A DNA stretch of 64,000 bases from Corynebacterium pseudotuberculosis (GTDB lineage: Bacteria > Actinomycetota > Actinomycetes > Mycobacteriales > Mycobacteriaceae). The position numbers and the translations under genes are program-made. A model generated the notes under the pieces. The model did no database searches, was not told the DNA's origin, and saw nothing but the letters and a program-made list of their open reading frames with translations. Shown here in pieces: positions 63,034 to 64,000 of the stretch. The stretch covers positions 1,612,001-1,676,000 of the forward strand of contig NZ_CP021251.1 in NCBI RefSeq assembly GCF_002155265.1, given 5' to 3'. Position 1 is the stretch's first letter. Every line of letters starts with the position of its first letter.

Positions 63034-63753
63034 CTAACGGACGCCTCGGCAGACCTCAATAAAATTTTGGAGCACTTTATTGGAATGCCTTGTATCAATG
63101 TGGGGGAGGACCGCGACGATGGAATCGTAATCTTCGGGGGTAAAGTACCCATAGTCAAAATAGAAATCCATACGGGCTTTCATCGCAGCAGCATCCATTT
63201 CTGCATGAAACTGACATGCCCACGTGGAATTATTGATACGAACCATTTGGATTGGGCAAGTAGGGCCTGTTGCTAATAGAACAACACCCTGACCGAGTTT
63301 TTCAGCGCTTTCCGTGTGTCCGGTAAGTGAAACAAACTCTGGGGGAAGGTCGCAGGTAATTCTGTCGTGTCTCCCTTCCTCTGTGAGCTGAACGACGGTG
63401 GGACCGGATGCTTCAGGGTATGATCGACCTACAGTTCCTCCTGTAAGTGATGTGGCAAGCGCCGTGCCATAACAAATAAAAAACACTGGGATGGGGGCGT
63501 CGATAAGCTTCTGGAGCTCTGAATGAACATGAAGCTGCCATTGATCGTAGGAAACATTGGTAACGTTTAGCGGGCTGCCTCCGACGATCACTCCATCAAA
63601 TCCTTTAGTCGATCCCACGGCTGTTTCAGTGGTATCTAGCATTCGCTGAGTGAGCTGTTCTGGAGAAAGTCCAGTAGCACGAAGAACATCGTTATATTCA
63701 GCGCGCGCAACTGATTCGCCGGATCGTGGGGAGACTAAGAGAACGGAGACCAT
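63034..63753 (-). CDS. Class I glutamine amidotransferase-like protein
   Basis: This 239-aa GATase1-fold protein resembles the GuaA amidotransferase domain. The candidate triad is Cys94 (in FICYGTALA, where most families have GxCxGxQ), His183 and Glu185 (in QFHAEMD). A stand-alone domain of this type often serves as a gamma-glutamyl hydrolase or unknown transferase. The ATG at 63753 lies 4 nt downstream of a large inverted repeat that contains a perfect TAGAC-N6-GTCTA. The substrate is unknown. Confidence 0.85.
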   Translation of the reverse strand: MVSVLLVSPRSGESVARAEYNDVLRATGLSPEQLTQRMLDTTETAVGSTKGFDGVIVGGSPLNVTNVSYDQWQLHVHSELQKLIDAPIPVFFICYGTALATSLTGGTVGRSYPEASGPTVVQLTEEGRHDRITCDLPPEFVSLTGHTESAEKLGQGVVLLATGPTCPIQMVRINNSTWACQFHAEMDAAAMKARMDFYFDYGYFTPEDYDSIVAVLPHIDTRHSNKVLQNFIEVCRGVR

Positions 63754-63757
63754 AGAA

Positions 63758-63787
63758 GCAACTCTAGACTACTTGGTCTAGAGTTGC
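63758..63787. promoter_or_regulatory. 12-bp inverted repeat with McbR-like consensus upstream of the amidotransferase gene
   Basis: GCAACTCTAGAC (63758-63769) and GTCTAGAGTTGC (63776-63787) form a perfect dyad with a 6-nt centre. Its core TAGAC-N6-GTCTA (63765-63780) equals the McbR consensus also present at metK. It lies between the TetR-type gene stop (63832) and the amidotransferase ATG (63753), so it could also be a terminator. Confidence 0.7.
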
Positions 63788-63831
63788 AGAATGGTTTGCC
63801 TTAATCGTGAGTTTTTCAATGCTGTTGAAGG

Positions 63832-64000
63832 CTACAGTGCAGGTTTTGGATGAGAGCGCACAGTCTCTTCTACGAGGTCAAGGACTTGATCCAGATCTTC
63901 TGTAGCCGTTCCGGAAGCTAACCGGGAAATAAAGCCGTCCATTACTGTTGCTAGGTACGTGTGAAGAACCTGTATAGGTACATCATCACGCATTCTTCCT
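63832..64000 (-). CDS. TetR-family regulator, C-terminal part (cut by the window edge)
   Basis: The last 55 codons of a minus-strand gene are visible, reading LHTYLATVMDGFISRLASG and ending HPKPAL before a TAG at 63832-63834. The helix-rich ligand domain pattern fits the TetR C-terminal domain. The DNA-binding helix-turn-helix lies beyond the window. It does not look like McbR, whose C-terminus differs. Confidence 0.6.
   Translation of the reverse strand, partial: GRMRDDVPIQVLHTYLATVMDGFISRLASGTATEDLDQVLDLVEETVRSHPKPAL

Noticed and set aside
63832..64000. The truncated TetR-type gene being mcbR itself
   Set aside because: Its visible C-terminus does not resemble the McbR C-terminus I know; the DNA-binding part is outside the window.

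Overview
The window is chromosomal core sequence from an actinobacterium, almost certainly a Corynebacterium of the diphtheriae/ulcerans/pseudotuberculosis group. This rests on gene content and order: pyrR-pyrB-pyrC-carA-carB-pyrF, mihF-gmk-rpoZ-coaBC-metK-priA, rapZ-yvcK-whiA-gap-pgk-tpiA-ppc-secG, tkt-tal-zwf-opcA-pgl, ctaB/ctaA, an MptB-type mannosyltransferase and sufR-sufBDCSU-sufT. OpcA, mIHF, WhiA and MptB point to Actinobacteria, and the roughly even base composition fits the pathogenic corynebacteria. The species assignment is inference. I saw no tRNA, rRNA, CRISPR array or insertion sequence.

Layout: 0.1-8.6 kb is the pyrimidine operon, with a likely PyrR-binding hairpin at the pyrR ribosome-binding site. 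8.9-18.2 kb carries mihF, gmk, rpoZ, coaBC, metK (with a near-perfect McbR-type box inside its promoter), a helicase-degenerate priA, def, fmt and rsmB. 18.3-22.7 kb holds rpe and the riboflavin genes ribD-ribE-ribBA-ribH. 22.9-28.6 kb holds a PH-domain membrane protein, uvrC and the rapZ-yvcK-whiA trio. 29.0-35.6 kb is lower glycolysis (gap, pgk, tpiA) followed by the anaplerotic ppc and secG. On the minus strand, 35.6-42.4 kb is the pentose phosphate cluster, read tkt-tal-zwf-opcA-pgl, with a very strong hairpin between tal and zwf. 42.8-44.8 kb is a convergent haem O/haem A synthase pair. 44.9-48.5 kb is an ABC exporter plus mptB on the minus strand. 48.8-55.4 kb is the SUF Fe-S assembly operon with its repressor, followed by an ABC-F ATPase.

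57.2-61.3 kb looks like the accessory part. It holds a large surface protein ending in a class-E-like LAxTG sorting signal, and an Orc1/Cdc6-like ATPase with a winged-helix tail. The ATPase promoter is covered by a four-copy TTGTAGGT iteron array (two identical 22-bp units). A small membrane protein is divergent from it. 61.3-64.0 kb has a PFL/UPF0210 protein with its ACT-domain partner, a glutamine amidotransferase-like protein preceded by a second perfect McbR-like palindrome, and the 3' end of a TetR-family gene.

Transcription units are well delimited by long perfect hairpins, several placed between convergent genes. Several start codons (rpe, rapZ, mptB, the ABC-F gene, probably ctaA, sufR and the AAA ATPase) lie 6-9 nt after a good -10 box with no Shine-Dalgarno, suggesting leaderless mRNAs. 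The least explained element is the ATPase/iteron locus at 59.8-61.3 kb.
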